Shown: positions 19,281-27,990 of the stretch, one piece after another
Numbering within the stretch: position 1 is the first letter of the stretch
Layout: the number at the start of each line of letters is the position of its first letter
Assembly: GCF_003605385.1 (NCBI RefSeq)
Contig: NZ_QYTV02000003.1
Coordinates: 496,001-560,000, forward strand
Direction: 5' to 3'
Source: Siminovitchia acidinfaciens
Lineage (GTDB): Bacteria > Bacillota > Bacilli > Bacillales > Bacillaceae_C
Length of the DNA stretch: 64,000 bases
Notes under the pieces: model-generated
The model's database searches: none
What the model saw: only the letters and a program-made list of their open reading frames with translations
Told to the model about the DNA's origin: nothing
Program-made: the position numbers and the translations under genes

Positions 19281-20222
19281 TTGAAAGTAATAATGATTCA
19301 GCACCCGCATACTCTCCAGAAAAATGATTTTCCACCCCTGGCCGTTGCCTTGGGTTTTTTTGACGGCGTACATGAAGGACATAAAAACGTCATTAGGACA
19401 GCTAAGAAAACTGCCGAAAGACACGGAGTCAAAAGTGCGGTTATGACATTTGATCCCCATCCTTCCGTTGTACTTTCCCAAAAAGGCGGATCCGTTGAGT
19501 ATATTACACCATTAGAGGATAAAATAGACTATATTGAAGGATTGGGAATAGATTATCTTTTGATTGTCAGATTTACATCTGCTTTTGCCGGCCTAGAGCC
19601 TTCTGAATTTGTTCAAAAATATCTCATTGATTTGAATGTGAAATATGTAACGGCAGGGTTTGATTTTACCTATGGAAAATACGGAAAAGGTACGATGGAT
19701 ACACTTTCAACCGATGGGCAAGGGAAGCTGCAGGTGATAACTGTTCCAAAACTTGAAAAAAATCAAGAAAAAGTCAGTTCCACATTAATCAGGAAACTTT
19801 TACGGGCAGGCAGGACAGAAGATGTCCACAAGTTAATGGGAAGATATTATACGACAAAAGGAACAGTGATCCATGGTGAGAAGCGGGGGAGGCTGCTTGG
19901 CTTTCCAACTGCCAATATTCGTTTGAATGATGATTATATAGTACCTAAAGAAGGGGTTTATGCTGTTCGAATGCAGGTGAACGGCCAATGGGAGAATGGC
20001 GTTTGCAATATCGGACATAAACCGACATTTCATGCTCCAGGACAAATTGAGCTTTCAATTGAAATTCATTTGCTTCATTTTGACCGCTCTATCTACGGCG
20101 AAGAAGTGACAATTGAATGGAGGTTAAGAATCAGAGACGAGCAAAAGTTTGATGGTCTGGATCAACTGAAAGAACAAATTTTAAAAGATAAGCAAACTGC
20201 TGAGAGATTTTTTGAGGAGTAA
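19281..20222 (+). CDS. ribF: Bifunctional riboflavin kinase / FAD synthetase
   Basis: Converts riboflavin to FMN and FMN to FAD. TTG 19281 follows CAGGTGACG; the protein starts MKVIMIQHPHTL and has 313 residues (B. subtilis RibC 316). FAD synthetase domain first: ALGFFDGVHEGHKNVI (nucleotidyl transferase), MTFDPHPSVVL, and SSTLIRKLLRAGR. The flavokinase domain begins near residue 185: GRYYTTKGTVIHGEKRGRLLGFPTANI, VYAVRM, and the C-terminal helices. Placed after truB as in other Firmicutes. Confidence 0.96.
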   Translation: MKVIMIQHPHTLQKNDFPPLAVALGFFDGVHEGHKNVIRTAKKTAERHGVKSAVMTFDPHPSVVLSQKGGSVEYITPLEDKIDYIEGLGIDYLLIVRFTSAFAGLEPSEFVQKYLIDLNVKYVTAGFDFTYGKYGKGTMDTLSTDGQGKLQVITVPKLEKNQEKVSSTLIRKLLRAGRTEDVHKLMGRYYTTKGTVIHGEKRGRLLGFPTANIRLNDDYIVPKEGVYAVRMQVNGQWENGVCNIGHKPTFHAPGQIELSIEIHLLHFDRSIYGEEVTIEWRLRIRDEQKFDGLDQLKEQILKDKQTAERFFEE

Positions 20223-20270
20223 AGAAGGTATAAAATCAGACTAAGTTTTCTTTTGGAAAAATAGGCGTTA

Positions 20271-20582
20271 TGTCTAGCTCCGAAGGGAAGGCCTGGACGT
20301 CCTAGTCCCGCCGACGCACAGGAAGTGCAAGGGAAGTGACAGGACCAGTAAAGCTTTGGAAGTGTTACTTTACATGAAGGAAAAACGTCGGCTTTTTAAG
20401 TATGATTGTGCTTTTGCGCAGTGTATTAGAGGAAGCTAGGGAACATCATAATACAAAGCTGCATGAAGCTAATTCGGGATGTTTCTTACAAGGTGATCAA
20501 TTTTAGCTGCTTTACTTTGGTGGCTGAGGAACTCCCTCATCAAAATTCGCCTCAGGCTTTTCGCCTAGCGCTTTTCTTAAAG
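20271..20582 (+). repeat. Interspersed repeat carrying the long shared module
   Basis: Starts TGTCTAGCTCCGAAGGG and ends CTAGCGCTTTTCTTAAAG. Landmarks in order: AAGCTTTGGAAGTGTTAC, GAAGGAAAAACGTCGGCTTTTT, GGGAACATCATA, CAAAGCTGCATGA, GGTGGCTGAGGAACTCCCTC. The same order is found at 28640-29047. No gene lies between ribF and rpsO. Confidence 0.72.
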
Positions 20583-20597
20583 AGGATGCAAAATAAC

Positions 20598-20626
20598 TTG
20601 ATTTTTCCAGGGTAAAGTTGTATTCT
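20598..20626 (+). promoter_or_regulatory. SigA-type promoter for rpsO
   Basis: TTGATT, 17-base spacer, TATTCT. The transcript would start near 20633 and carry an 80-base leader. Confidence 0.6.
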
Positions 20627-20636
20627 ATAACAGTAT

Positions 20637-20715
20637 CAAGAACCTTTGCTTGGCAGTGCGACTCACCGACGCCTGCTCGGTAACAGGGGATGAAAAAACA
20701 GGAGGTGTTGGACAA
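20637..20715 (+). promoter_or_regulatory. rpsO leader, possible S15 autoregulatory RNA
   Basis: The leader contains ACCGACGCCTGCTCGGT (CCGA/TCGG pairing) near GCAGTGCGACTC and precedes AGGAGGTG. S15 is known to repress its own mRNA through leader structures in several bacteria, including Geobacillus. Whether this sequence folds into that structure was not computed, so this is a weak assignment. Confidence 0.3.
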
Positions 20716-20985
20716 ATGTCCATTTCACAAGAACGTAAAAACGAGATCATCAACCAGTACAAGATTCATGAGAGCGATACAGGGTCACCTGAAGTTCAAA
20801 TTGCTGTATTAACTGAAGAAATCAACAATTTGAACAGCCATCTTCGCGTTCACAAAAAGGATCATCATTCCAGACGCGGACTTATGAAAATGGTCGGACG
20901 CCGCAGAAACTTGCTTACTTACTTGCGCGGCAAAGATGTAAAACGTTATCGCGCATTGATCGACAGCCTTGGCCTTCGTCGATAA
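20716..20985 (+). CDS. rpsO: 30S ribosomal protein S15
   Basis: Primary 16S rRNA binding protein of the central domain. 89 residues, the family length, from ATG 20716 with GGAGGTGTTGGACAA upstream. Seen: [51 protein letters not shown], and [12 protein letters not shown]. An upstream in-frame start at 20650 would read through the leader and is rejected. Followed by a terminator and then pnp, the classic rpsO-pnp pair. Confidence 0.98.
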   Translation: MSISQERKNEIINQYKIHESDTGSPEVQIAVLTEEINNLNSHLRVHKKDHHSRRGLMKMVGRRRNLLTYLRGKDVKRYRALIDSLGLRR

Positions 20986-21005
20986 GATGTGATAGGGATG
21001 TAACT

Positions 21006-21032
21006 AAAAGCGGGATAAACTCCCGCTTTTTT
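21006..21032 (+). terminator. Terminator after rpsO
   Basis: AAAAGCGGGA, loop TAAAC, TCCCGCTTTT plus TT. Perfect 10-bp stem. Confidence 0.85.
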
Positions 21033-21106
21033 GTTAGGATGAAATAAGTCAGGCAGCCTGTACGTCAAGTTCATATGAATTCTGGCTAAAAAGCCATGCA
21101 TATTCG

Positions 21107-21161
21107 AACTGAACATTGGACATGGATAGGACAAGCTCATATCTATGTCTAATGTTCAGTT
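21107..21161 (+). promoter_or_regulatory. Long hairpin between rpsO and pnp
   Basis: The arm at 21107-21128 (AACTGAACATTGGACATGGATA, shown in parts: AACTGAACATT then GGACATGGATA) pairs along all 22 bases with 21140-21161, with two G-U pairs and an 11-base loop. There is no T-run, so it is not an ordinary terminator. It resembles in position the RNase III-cut leader hairpin used for PNPase autoregulation in E. coli; that role here is inference. Confidence 0.6.
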
Positions 21162-21185
21162 GCGGACAGGTAAGCTTGTTTCATC

Positions 21186-21216
21186 TTGATTTTTTGCCTG
21201 AGTACTTTAATTATAC
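21186..21216 (+). promoter_or_regulatory. Possible pnp promoter
   Basis: TTGATT at 21186-21191 with AATTAT (17-base spacer) or TTATAC (19-base spacer). If used, the transcript would start downstream of the long hairpin. Confidence 0.35.
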
Positions 21217-21243
21217 AGGTTACGAAAGAGAGGCGTTGTAAAA

Positions 21244-23373
21244 ATGGACCATGAGAAGAAAATATTTTCCATAGAATGGGCCGGACGGGAATTAACTGTT
21301 GAAATTGGACAGCTCGCGAAACAGGCCAATGGGGCGGTACTTATCCGCTATGGAGATACAGCTGTTTTATCAACAGCTACTGCTTCGAAGGAAGCAAAAT
21401 CCGTTGATTTTTTTCCACTGACTGTCAATTATGAAGAAAGGTTATATGCAGTGGGTAAAATACCTGGGGGCTTCATTAAACGGGAAGGGCGTCCAAGTGA
21501 GAAAGCAATATTGGCAAGCCGCTTAATTGACCGCCCAATCCGCCCGCTTTTCGCGGACGGTTTCCGTAATGAAGTGCAAGTTGTAAGTATAGTTATGAGT
21601 GTAGATCAGAACTGCTCATCAGAGATGGCGGCCATGTTCGGCTCGTCTCTGGCGTTGACGATTTCTGACATTCCGTTCGAAGGTCCTATCGCCGGGGTAG
21701 TTGTCGGTCGAGTGGATGGGAAGCTTATTATTAATCCAACTGTTGAACAAATGGAGCAAAGCGATATCGATTTAATTGTCGCAGGCACAAAAGACGCAGT
21801 CAATATGGTTGAGGCCGGCGCAGAAGAAGTGCCCGAAGAAACGATGCTTGAGGCAATCATGTTCGGCCACGATGAAATTAAACGCCTGATTGCCTTCCAG
21901 GAAGAGATTGCTGAACAAGTTGGAAAAGAAAATAGAGAAATTGAACTGTATGAGGTTGATTCCGAGCTTGAACAGGAAGTTCGTTCAATGTGCGAACAGT
22001 CCCTTGTTGCAGCTATTCAAGTTGAGGAAAAACACGCAAGGGAAGATGCAATCCAGGAAGTCAAGAAGGAAGTTCTTGACAGTTTTTCGGAGCGTGAAGA
22101 CGCCGATGATGAATTGATAAAACAAGTGAAGCAAGTTTTGGATAGCCTTGTAAAAGAAGAGGTCCGTCGCTTGATCACTGTTGAAAAGATTCGTCCGGAT
22201 GGGCGGAAACCGGAAGAAATCAGGCCTATCCAGACCGAAGTACATTTATTGGCCAGAACCCATGGTTCAGGATTATTTACCAGAGGTCAAACCCAGGCGC
22301 TAAGCATCTGTACCCTCGGTGCTCTAGGTGATGTTCAGATTTTGGATGGACTTGGAATTGAAGAGTCAAAAAGGTTCATGCACCATTATAATTTCCCTCA
22401 CTTCAGTGTAGGTGAAACAGGTCCGATCCGTGGTCCAGGCCGCAGGGAAATAGGACACGGCGCACTTGGTGAGCGGGCGTTGGAACCTGTCATTCCTAGC
22501 GAAGCTGATTTTCCATATACTATTCGTCTCGTATCAGAAGTGCTGGAATCTAACGGGTCAAGTTCACAGGCGAGTATTTGCGCAAGCTCACTGGCCATGA
22601 TGGACGCAGGTGTACCAATTAAGGCACCGGTAGCAGGAATTGCCATGGGATTGGTAAAATCGGGTGAGCATTATACGATTTTGACCGATATCCAAGGCAT
22701 GGAAGACCACTTGGGTGACATGGACTTCAAAGTCGCGGGGACGGCACAGGGAATCACAGCTTTGCAAATGGACATCAAAATTGCAGGTTTGTCGCGTGAA
22801 ATCCTTGAAGAAGCATTGCATCAGGCAAAAGAAGGACGCATGTTCATTCTTGAAAAAATGAACTCTGCGATTTCCGAGCCGAGAGAACAACTTTCTCCTT
22901 ATGCGCCGAAAATTCTTACGCTCCATATCAATCCTGATAAAATCAGGGACGTTATTGGACCAAGCGGGAAGCAAATCAATAAAATTATTGAAGAAACCGG
23001 CGTGAAAATTGACATTGAACAAGATGGAACAGTGTTCATTGCTTCTGCTGATCAGGAAATGAACGAAAAAGCCAAGAAGATTATTGAAGATCTCGTTCGT
23101 GAAGTAGAGGTCGGCCAAATGTATATGGGTAAAGTGAAACGAATTGAGAAGTTCGGTGCTTTTGTGGAAATTTTCCCCGGTAAAGATGGTCTTGTCCATA
23201 TATCCCAATTGGCTGAAGAAAGGGTCAATAAAGTGGAAGACGTTGTTTCCATTGGGGACGAACTTCTGGTGAAAGTAGTGGAAATTGATAACCAGGGAAG
23301 AGTAAATCTTTCCCGTAAAGTTGTTCTTAAAGAACAGAAAGAAAAAGAAAAGCAAAATCAAGAAAAAGAGTAA
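21244..23373 (+). CDS. pnp: Polyribonucleotide nucleotidyltransferase (PNPase)
   Basis: 3'-5' phosphorolytic exoribonuclease, the main exonuclease of Bacillus mRNA decay, partner of RNase Y (also in this window). 709 residues (705 in B. subtilis). ATG 21244 follows AGAGAGGCG. Two RNase PH domains ([17 protein letters not shown] and [24 protein letters not shown]; then [19 protein letters not shown] and [21 protein letters not shown]) are separated by a helical domain. A KH domain ([17 protein letters not shown]) and an S1 domain ([20 protein letters not shown]) end the protein, with a Glu/Lys-rich tail. Confidence 0.98.
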   Translation: MDHEKKIFSIEWAGRELTVEIGQLAKQANGAVLIRYGDTAVLSTATASKEAKSVDFFPLTVNYEERLYAVGKIPGGFIKREGRPSEKAILASRLIDRPIRPLFADGFRNEVQVVSIVMSVDQNCSSEMAAMFGSSLALTISDIPFEGPIAGVVVGRVDGKLIINPTVEQMEQSDIDLIVAGTKDAVNMVEAGAEEVPEETMLEAIMFGHDEIKRLIAFQEEIAEQVGKENREIELYEVDSELEQEVRSMCEQSLVAAIQVEEKHAREDAIQEVKKEVLDSFSEREDADDELIKQVKQVLDSLVKEEVRRLITVEKIRPDGRKPEEIRPIQTEVHLLARTHGSGLFTRGQTQALSICTLGALGDVQILDGLGIEESKRFMHHYNFPHFSVGETGPIRGPGRREIGHGALGERALEPVIPSEADFPYTIRLVSEVLESNGSSSQASICASSLAMMDAGVPIKAPVAGIAMGLVKSGEHYTILTDIQGMEDHLGDMDFKVAGTAQGITALQMDIKIAGLSREILEEALHQAKEGRMFILEKMNSAISEPREQLSPYAPKILTLHINPDKIRDVIGPSGKQINKIIEETGVKIDIEQDGTVFIASADQEMNEKAKKIIEDLVREVEVGQMYMGKVKRIEKFGAFVEIFPGKDGLVHISQLAEERVNKVEDVVSIGDELLVKVVEIDNQGRVNLSRKVVLKEQKEKEKQNQEKE

Positions 23374-23380
23374 TTTTGAA

Positions 23381-23457
23381 AAAGGTGTAAGCGCCAAGTC
23401 TGCTTCGCAAGCATAGGACAACTCCCATTTAGGGGCTTGGCGCTGAAACTGGACATT
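23381..23457 (+). repeat. Short interspersed fold-back repeat
   Basis: AAGGTGTAAGCGCCAAGTC on the left and GGGGCTTGGCGCTGAAACTGGACA on the right; GCGCCAAG pairs with CTTGGCGC and GCTTCGCAAGC forms the centre. A minimal form of the family. Confidence 0.65.
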
Positions 23458-23458
23458 G

Positions 23459-23487
23459 AAAAAGCCAGGTAATCCTGGCTTTTTTTA
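23459..23487 (+). terminator. Terminator after pnp
   Basis: AAAAAGCCAGG, loop TAAT, CCTGGCTTTTTTT. Confidence 0.88.
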
Positions 23488-23617
23488 AGTTTAAAAATGT
23501 ATGCGTTTTTATTGAAATGAAAATTCTTTGAGGAACTCCTGCTTTTAAGAGGCAGGGATCCTTGTTCTATCTTGTCCATTTTCCTCATAATATTGGTTGA
23601 AGGAGGAAATGGTCGTG

Positions 23618-24589
23618 ATGAAAACAAAACACTTGCTAGGTTTAGGGCTTATTGCTATTCTAGCAATATTGATTGTTAATAATCCTTATACAACAATCTA
23701 TTTGAATGGGCTGGTCAATGATCCCCAATTGGTAAATTCCCATCAGGATGAATTATATGAACAGATTGAAATTGCTGCTGAAAAATATTATACGCCCCCC
23801 CAGGATGCCAAAATAGACAGGGTTTGGAAAGCGATGCCTGGGTATAATGGGATTAAAGTAGATATCAAAGCATCATACAAAAAAATGAAAAGTGGGACTT
23901 TTGATTCCCGTAAGCTTGTATTTAAGCAAATTCCCCCAAAGGTTCATTTGGACGATTTGCCCACGGCTCCAATTTACAGAGCCCATCCGGAAAAACCGAT
24001 GGTCAGCTTTTTAATCAATGTGGCCTGGGGAAATGAATATTTACCTTCCATGCTGACAACGTTAAAAAAACATAACGTTCAGGCGACATTCTTTTTGGAA
24101 GGCCGCTGGGTGAAAGAAAACCCGGAACTTGCCAAGATGATCGCCGCTGATGGACATGAATTAGGTAACCACTCATACACCCACCCAAAGATGGAAATAC
24201 TTGGAGATGCAAAAACGCGGGAAGAGATCATTAAAACAAACGAAATAATAGAGGCCACCACAGGGGAAAACCCTGTTTGGTTCGGACCACCCGCTGGTGG
24301 TTTTCGTGACAAAACTCTCCAGATTGCCAGTGACCTAAACATGAAAACAGTCTTGTGGACGGTTGATACAATCGACTGGCAAAAGCCCTCTCCGGAAACG
24401 ATTATAGAGCGGGTAATCACCAAGGTCCACCCCGGAGCAATGATATTAATGCATCCGACGGATTCAACGGCGAAAGCGTTGGATCGGCTTATAGAGCAAT
24501 TAAAAGATAAAAACTTAAGGATTGGGACTGTTACAAAATTAATGGATGAAGAACATATCATTAAATTAGATCAGCAAATGGATAAATAA
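23618..24589 (+). CDS. ylxY: Polysaccharide deacetylase-like protein YlxY, probably without deacetylase activity
   Basis: Sporulation-associated member of the NodB-homology family. About 323 residues from ATG 23618; GTG 23615 is equally possible since AGGAGG at 23601-23606 lies eight bases before it. An N-terminal membrane anchor or signal (HLLGLGLIAILAILIVNN) is followed by a linker and the NodB domain from about residue 125. The metal-binding His of motif 2 are kept (HELGNHSYTH, His185 and His189), but motif 1, usually TFDDG, reads LINVAWGNEYLP, so the catalytic Asp pair is missing. B. subtilis YlxY shows the same change. Its position between pnp and mlpA is conserved. Confidence 0.93.
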   Translation: MKTKHLLGLGLIAILAILIVNNPYTTIYLNGLVNDPQLVNSHQDELYEQIEIAAEKYYTPPQDAKIDRVWKAMPGYNGIKVDIKASYKKMKSGTFDSRKLVFKQIPPKVHLDDLPTAPIYRAHPEKPMVSFLINVAWGNEYLPSMLTTLKKHNVQATFFLEGRWVKENPELAKMIAADGHELGNHSYTHPKMEILGDAKTREEIIKTNEIIEATTGENPVWFGPPAGGFRDKTLQIASDLNMKTVLWTVDTIDWQKPSPETIIERVITKVHPGAMILMHPTDSTAKALDRLIEQLKDKNLRIGTVTKLMDEEHIIKLDQQMDK

Positions 24590-24590
24590 G

Positions 24591-24913
24591 CGTCGGCCGG
24601 TCCCGTCTGTCCGTTGATGGACAGTCGCTTCCGCTTTTCTAATGTCTAGCTACAGCGCCTATCAACTAGCAGACTTCGCGCCTCCTTCTACGATAAGTCA
24701 ACATCGGCTCCTTCGTCGCCGTGTTTCCTTTATCTCGTCGGAGTCACTCCAGTCTGTACGTTGATGGACAGTCGCTTCCGCTTTTCTGATTGTCTAGCTG
24801 CAGACGGCAGGGGCTCGAGGTCGCTTCGGCCTAGCCAATGAAGTCAAAGAACGACTTCACTGGCTAGTCCTCCAGCGCTTGTCGCCCCTAAGCAGCCGTC
24901 TTCCGCTTTTCTA
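24591..24913 (-). repeat. Two interspersed fold-back repeats in tandem, reverse orientation
   Basis: Read on the minus strand, AGAAAAGCGGAAGACGGCTGC opens a large hairpin at 24791-24913 (ACGGCTGC with GCAGACGGC-type end; GACTAGCCAGTGAAGTC with GACTTCATTGGCTAG). A second copy with GAGATAAAGGAAACACGGC and GCCGATGTTGACTTATCGTAG follows, and a third GAAAAGCGGAAGCGACTGTCC begins near the ylxY stop. No gene lies here. Confidence 0.75.
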
Positions 24914-24938
24914 TACACCATGAACAGGAGGAACTTCA

Positions 24939-26177
24939 GTGATTAGTAAATATACATGCCAAAACGGAGTCCGAGTCGTATTAGAGAATATACCTTCTGT
25001 CCGCTCGGTTGCTATCGGTATATGGGTGGGAACAGGTTCCCGTGACGAGCTTCCGGAAAATAACGGCATCTCTCATTTTCTTGAACATATGTTTTTCAAG
25101 GGTACAGCAACCCGGAACGCAAAAGAGCTTGCCGAGGCTTTCGATTCCATCGGAGGACAAGTAAATGCGTTTACTTCAAAGGAATATACCTGCTACTATG
25201 CCAAGGTACTTGATAATCATTCACTGTATGCATTGGAAACTTTGGCGGATATGTTTTTTAACTCCACCTTTGCAGAAGACGAGCTGAATAAAGAAAAAAA
25301 TGTAGTCTGTGAAGAGATTAAAATGTATGAAGATGCTCCTGATGACATCGTCCATGATCTGCTGAGCAAAGCGGCATACGAAAATCATCCACTAGGATAT
25401 CCGATTCTAGGAACAGAGCAGACATTGTCTACATTTACAGGTGACACATTAAGGGCCTATGTTGAAAAGATGTATACGCCGGAAAATATTGTAGTATCTA
25501 TAGCAGGAAATATTGATGAAAATTTCATTAAAGAGGTTGAGCGTCTTTTTGGATCCTTCGAAAGAAAGGGCGGTCACCAAGCTGAAACATCGCCTGTCTT
25601 TAAATCAAATCATGTTACAAGACAGAAAGATACGGAGCAGGCTCATTTATGCATCGGTTTTGAGGGCTTGTCAATTGGACATCCTGATATATACAGTTTA
25701 ATCGTCATGAATAATATTTTTGGAGGTAGCATGTCTTCCCGCCTTTTTCAAGAAGTGCGTGAGGAGAGAGGTCTGGCTTACTCTGTTTTCTCATACCATT
25801 CATCGTATAAAGACAGTGGAATTGTCACCATTTATGGCGGTACAGGAGCCAATCAGATCGATGAGCTTTTCGAAACGATTAACAATACGCTTGACCAGTT
25901 GAAAAGGGACGGTATTACTGAAAAAGAACTAAGGAACAGCAAAGAGCAATTAAAAGGAAATTTGATGCTTGGCTTAGAAAGCACAAACAGCCGTATGAGC
26001 AGAAACGGAAAAAATGAATTATTGTTGAAACGGCACAGGACTCTGGATGAAATCGTGGATGAAATAGACCGCGTTAGCATCCAAAGTGTAAATGAGCTGG
26101 CAGCACGTATTTTTACAGACCAATATACGCTTGCTTTGATCAGCCCCGAAGAAAAACTATTATTACAAACAAGTTAA
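24939..26177 (+). CDS. mlpA: M16-family zinc metallopeptidase (MlpA/YmxG)
   Basis: Processing-peptidase-like protease, cytoplasmic by lack of a signal. GTG 24939 follows ACAGGAGGAAC; 412 residues (409 in B. subtilis). The inverted zinc motif HFLEH is at residues 46-50 (NGISHFLEHMFFKGT), with the distal glutamate in NVVCEEIKMYEDAPDD. The C-terminal M16 domain contains EVREERGLAYSVFSYHSSYKDSGI. In B. subtilis it affects protease gene expression. It is followed by its own terminator. Confidence 0.95.
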   Translation: MISKYTCQNGVRVVLENIPSVRSVAIGIWVGTGSRDELPENNGISHFLEHMFFKGTATRNAKELAEAFDSIGGQVNAFTSKEYTCYYAKVLDNHSLYALETLADMFFNSTFAEDELNKEKNVVCEEIKMYEDAPDDIVHDLLSKAAYENHPLGYPILGTEQTLSTFTGDTLRAYVEKMYTPENIVVSIAGNIDENFIKEVERLFGSFERKGGHQAETSPVFKSNHVTRQKDTEQAHLCIGFEGLSIGHPDIYSLIVMNNIFGGSMSSRLFQEVREERGLAYSVFSYHSSYKDSGIVTIYGGTGANQIDELFETINNTLDQLKRDGITEKELRNSKEQLKGNLMLGLESTNSRMSRNGKNELLLKRHRTLDEIVDEIDRVSIQSVNELAARIFTDQYTLALISPEEKLLLQTS

Positions 26178-26187
26178 ATTTAGAAGC

Positions 26188-26222
26188 AGCAGGTGGAAGA
26201 AAAATATTCCACCTGCTTTTGT
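26188..26222 (+). terminator. Terminator after mlpA
   Basis: AGCAGGTGGAA, short loop, TTCCACCTGCT followed by TTTGTTG. 11-bp stem. Confidence 0.8.
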
Positions 26223-26432
26223 TGTTTCTTATTCGTTGCGGGCGGAAGGGAAGGCTGCTGGACATAGATTATATTTAAATCGTTGATTTTTATTCTGATT
26301 CCTATAATTGAATAACATGTTGATGAATGTGATGATGCCGCATATATAGACGCCATTCACTTTTGTTCATTCTAAAATTAATGAACAGGCTATATATTTT
26401 AGTAAGGGCGATGATGAATAAGGAGGTGTATT

Positions 26433-26666
26433 ATGCGGCTAAGCGAGCTGGGCGGCAAAGAAATAGTTGATTTTAAAAGAGCGGAACGAATGGGGGTATT
26501 GGGACAGACCGACCTGGAGATAAACAGTAACACAGGTGAAATTAATCACTTGATCATTCCCACTGGGAAATGGATTAGAAAAAATGGCGGCGAGATTAGG
26601 GTGCCATGGAGAAATATACGAACAATCGGAACAGATATGATCATCCTGGAGGTTCCCGACAATTAG
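26433..26666 (+). CDS. ymxH: PRC-barrel-like YlmC/YmxH family protein
   Basis: 77 residues, ATG 26433 after AAGGAGGTG. Members of this family are small single-domain PRC-barrel proteins conserved in spore-formers; function is not established. Seen: MRLSELGGKEIVDF, LGQTDLEINSNTGEI, WRNIRTIGTDMIILEV. It lies between mlpA and dpaA as in B. subtilis. Confidence 0.9.
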   Translation: MRLSELGGKEIVDFKRAERMGVLGQTDLEINSNTGEINHLIIPTGKWIRKNGGEIRVPWRNIRTIGTDMIILEVPDN

Positions 26667-26687
26667 AATGAAAAGCAGGATTCCTTT

Positions 26688-26721
26688 ACCGGCGCTAACG
26701 AAAAATGGCAGCCGGTTTTTT
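26688..26721 (+). terminator. Probable terminator after ymxH
   Basis: CCGGCGCTA ... TGGCAGCCGG with TTTTTTA; the stem has an internal mismatch. A 64-codon frame from 26668 spans this hairpin and is not called as a gene. Confidence 0.5.
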
Positions 26722-26998
26722 ATCTTTGATGGCCGGAGCGCTGGATCCCGCTGCAATCGGTATTTCTTCGCAGTCTTAACAGTCGTTATGCTTTCAGGCG
26801 TCGTATCTGCCTTTTTGATCGGTCCGTATAATGCTACCCTTGGGCTATCGCGAGGACCGTAAAGGTAAGTTCATTAAATGTATCACACCGGAATCTAAAG
26901 TTTACAATCATATTCATTTGTTGGATCATGCTTATTTATTTGCATTGCAGCTCTTCATTTAATCATCAATGAAACGAGATGCTGGTCCTCTTATTTTT

Positions 26999-27030
26999 AG
27001 AGTGCTTATGTCCAAGCACTCTATTTTTTA
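26999..27030 (+). terminator. Terminator upstream of dpaA
   Basis: AGAGTGCTT, loop ATGTCC, AAGCACTCT, ATTTTTTA. Perfect 9-bp stem. No gene is visible between ymxH and here, so it may be a second stop for the upstream unit. Confidence 0.75.
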
Positions 27031-27045
27031 TGGGAACATACAATA
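27018..27045 (+). promoter_or_regulatory. Candidate SigK promoter for dpaAB
   Basis: CATACAATA (27037-27045) fits the SigK -10 pattern CATANNNTA, with AC at 27018-27019 at a 17-base spacing as the -35 core. In B. subtilis the dipicolinate synthase genes are made in the mother cell under SigK. Confidence 0.6.
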
Positions 27046-27093
27046 TTGTTGCGGAGAGGTTCAGCATGAGCGAAAGAAGGTGATGCAACTTTG

Positions 27094-27990
27094 ATGTTGA
27101 CCGATATGCAGATAGTTGTCATGGGCGGAGATGCAAGACAACTGGAGATTATTAGAAAACTGACGGAACTGGATGCGAAAATATATTTAGCCGGTTTCGA
27201 ACAACTTGAACAGCCTTTTTCCGGAGCTGTGAAGGAAAAGCTCCATGACCTTAATTTTTCACATATAGACGCCATCATTTTGCCTGTACCAGGAACGAGT
27301 CTGGAAGGGGAAGTCGAAACGATTTTCTCCAGTGAAAAAATTGTTTTTACAGAAGAAATTCTTCATCAGACCCCGTCTCATTGCACCATTTATTCAGGAA
27401 TCAGTAATAGATACTTGGACGATATTGCAAAAAAATCTAAAAGAAAGCTAATAAACCTGTTTGAAAGAGACGATGTAGCCATCTACAATTCGATTCCCAC
27501 CGTTGAAGGCACAATCATGATGGCCATACAAAATACAGACATAACGATCCATCAGTCTTCTATCGCTGTACTGGGACTCGGGAGGGTTGGAATGAGTGTT
27601 GCCCGTACATTTTCGCTTCTGGGAGCCAAGGTGAAAGTAGGGGCAAGAAAAAGTGAACATATTGCAAGGATTACGGAAATGGGACTACAGCCGTTTCATT
27701 TAAGTGACTTGCGAAATGAAGTCAATAATATTGATATTTGCATTAATACTGTTCCTTATCCAATAGTCAACGCTGCGGTTATCGCCCAAATGCCGTCGCA
27801 CACCCTCATTATCGATTTGGCATCCAAGCCGGGCGGAACGGACTTTCGTTATGCAGAAAAGCGCGGCATCAAAGCACTCCTTGCGCCTGGGCTTCCGGGA
27901 ATTGTCGCACCGAAAACAGCGGGACAAATTTTGGCAAACGTCCTCGCACAATTATTGGGAGAAGAGCTCGAAAGCCGAAAGGGGAAATAA
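27094..27990 (+). CDS. dpaA: Dipicolinate synthase subunit A
   Basis: With DpaB converts dihydroxytetrahydrodipicolinate, made by DapA, into dipicolinic acid for the spore core. 298 residues from ATG 27094 (GAAGGTGATG upstream); TTG 27091 is the alternative. N-terminal DpaA domain (VVMGGDARQLEIIRKLTELDAKIYL) and C-terminal Rossmann NAD(P) domain (VLGLGRVGMSVARTFSLLGAKVKVGAR), then APGLPGIVAPKTAGQILANVL. The stop overlaps the dpaB start. Confidence 0.96.
   Translation: MLTDMQIVVMGGDARQLEIIRKLTELDAKIYLAGFEQLEQPFSGAVKEKLHDLNFSHIDAIILPVPGTSLEGEVETIFSSEKIVFTEEILHQTPSHCTIYSGISNRYLDDIAKKSKRKLINLFERDDVAIYNSIPTVEGTIMMAIQNTDITIHQSSIAVLGLGRVGMSVARTFSLLGAKVKVGARKSEHIARITEMGLQPFHLSDLRNEVNNIDICINTVPYPIVNAAVIAQMPSHTLIIDLASKPGGTDFRYAEKRGIKALLAPGLPGIVAPKTAGQILANVLAQLLGEELESRKGK

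Noticed and set aside
22588-23421. 277-codon minus-strand frame opposite pnp
   Set aside because: Entirely antisense to the conserved C-terminal half of PNPase; no binding site or recognisable domain.
26668-26862. 64-codon frame with a hydrophobic stretch after ymxH
   Set aside because: It runs through the ymxH terminator hairpin, has no Shine-Dalgarno at proper spacing and no known family.
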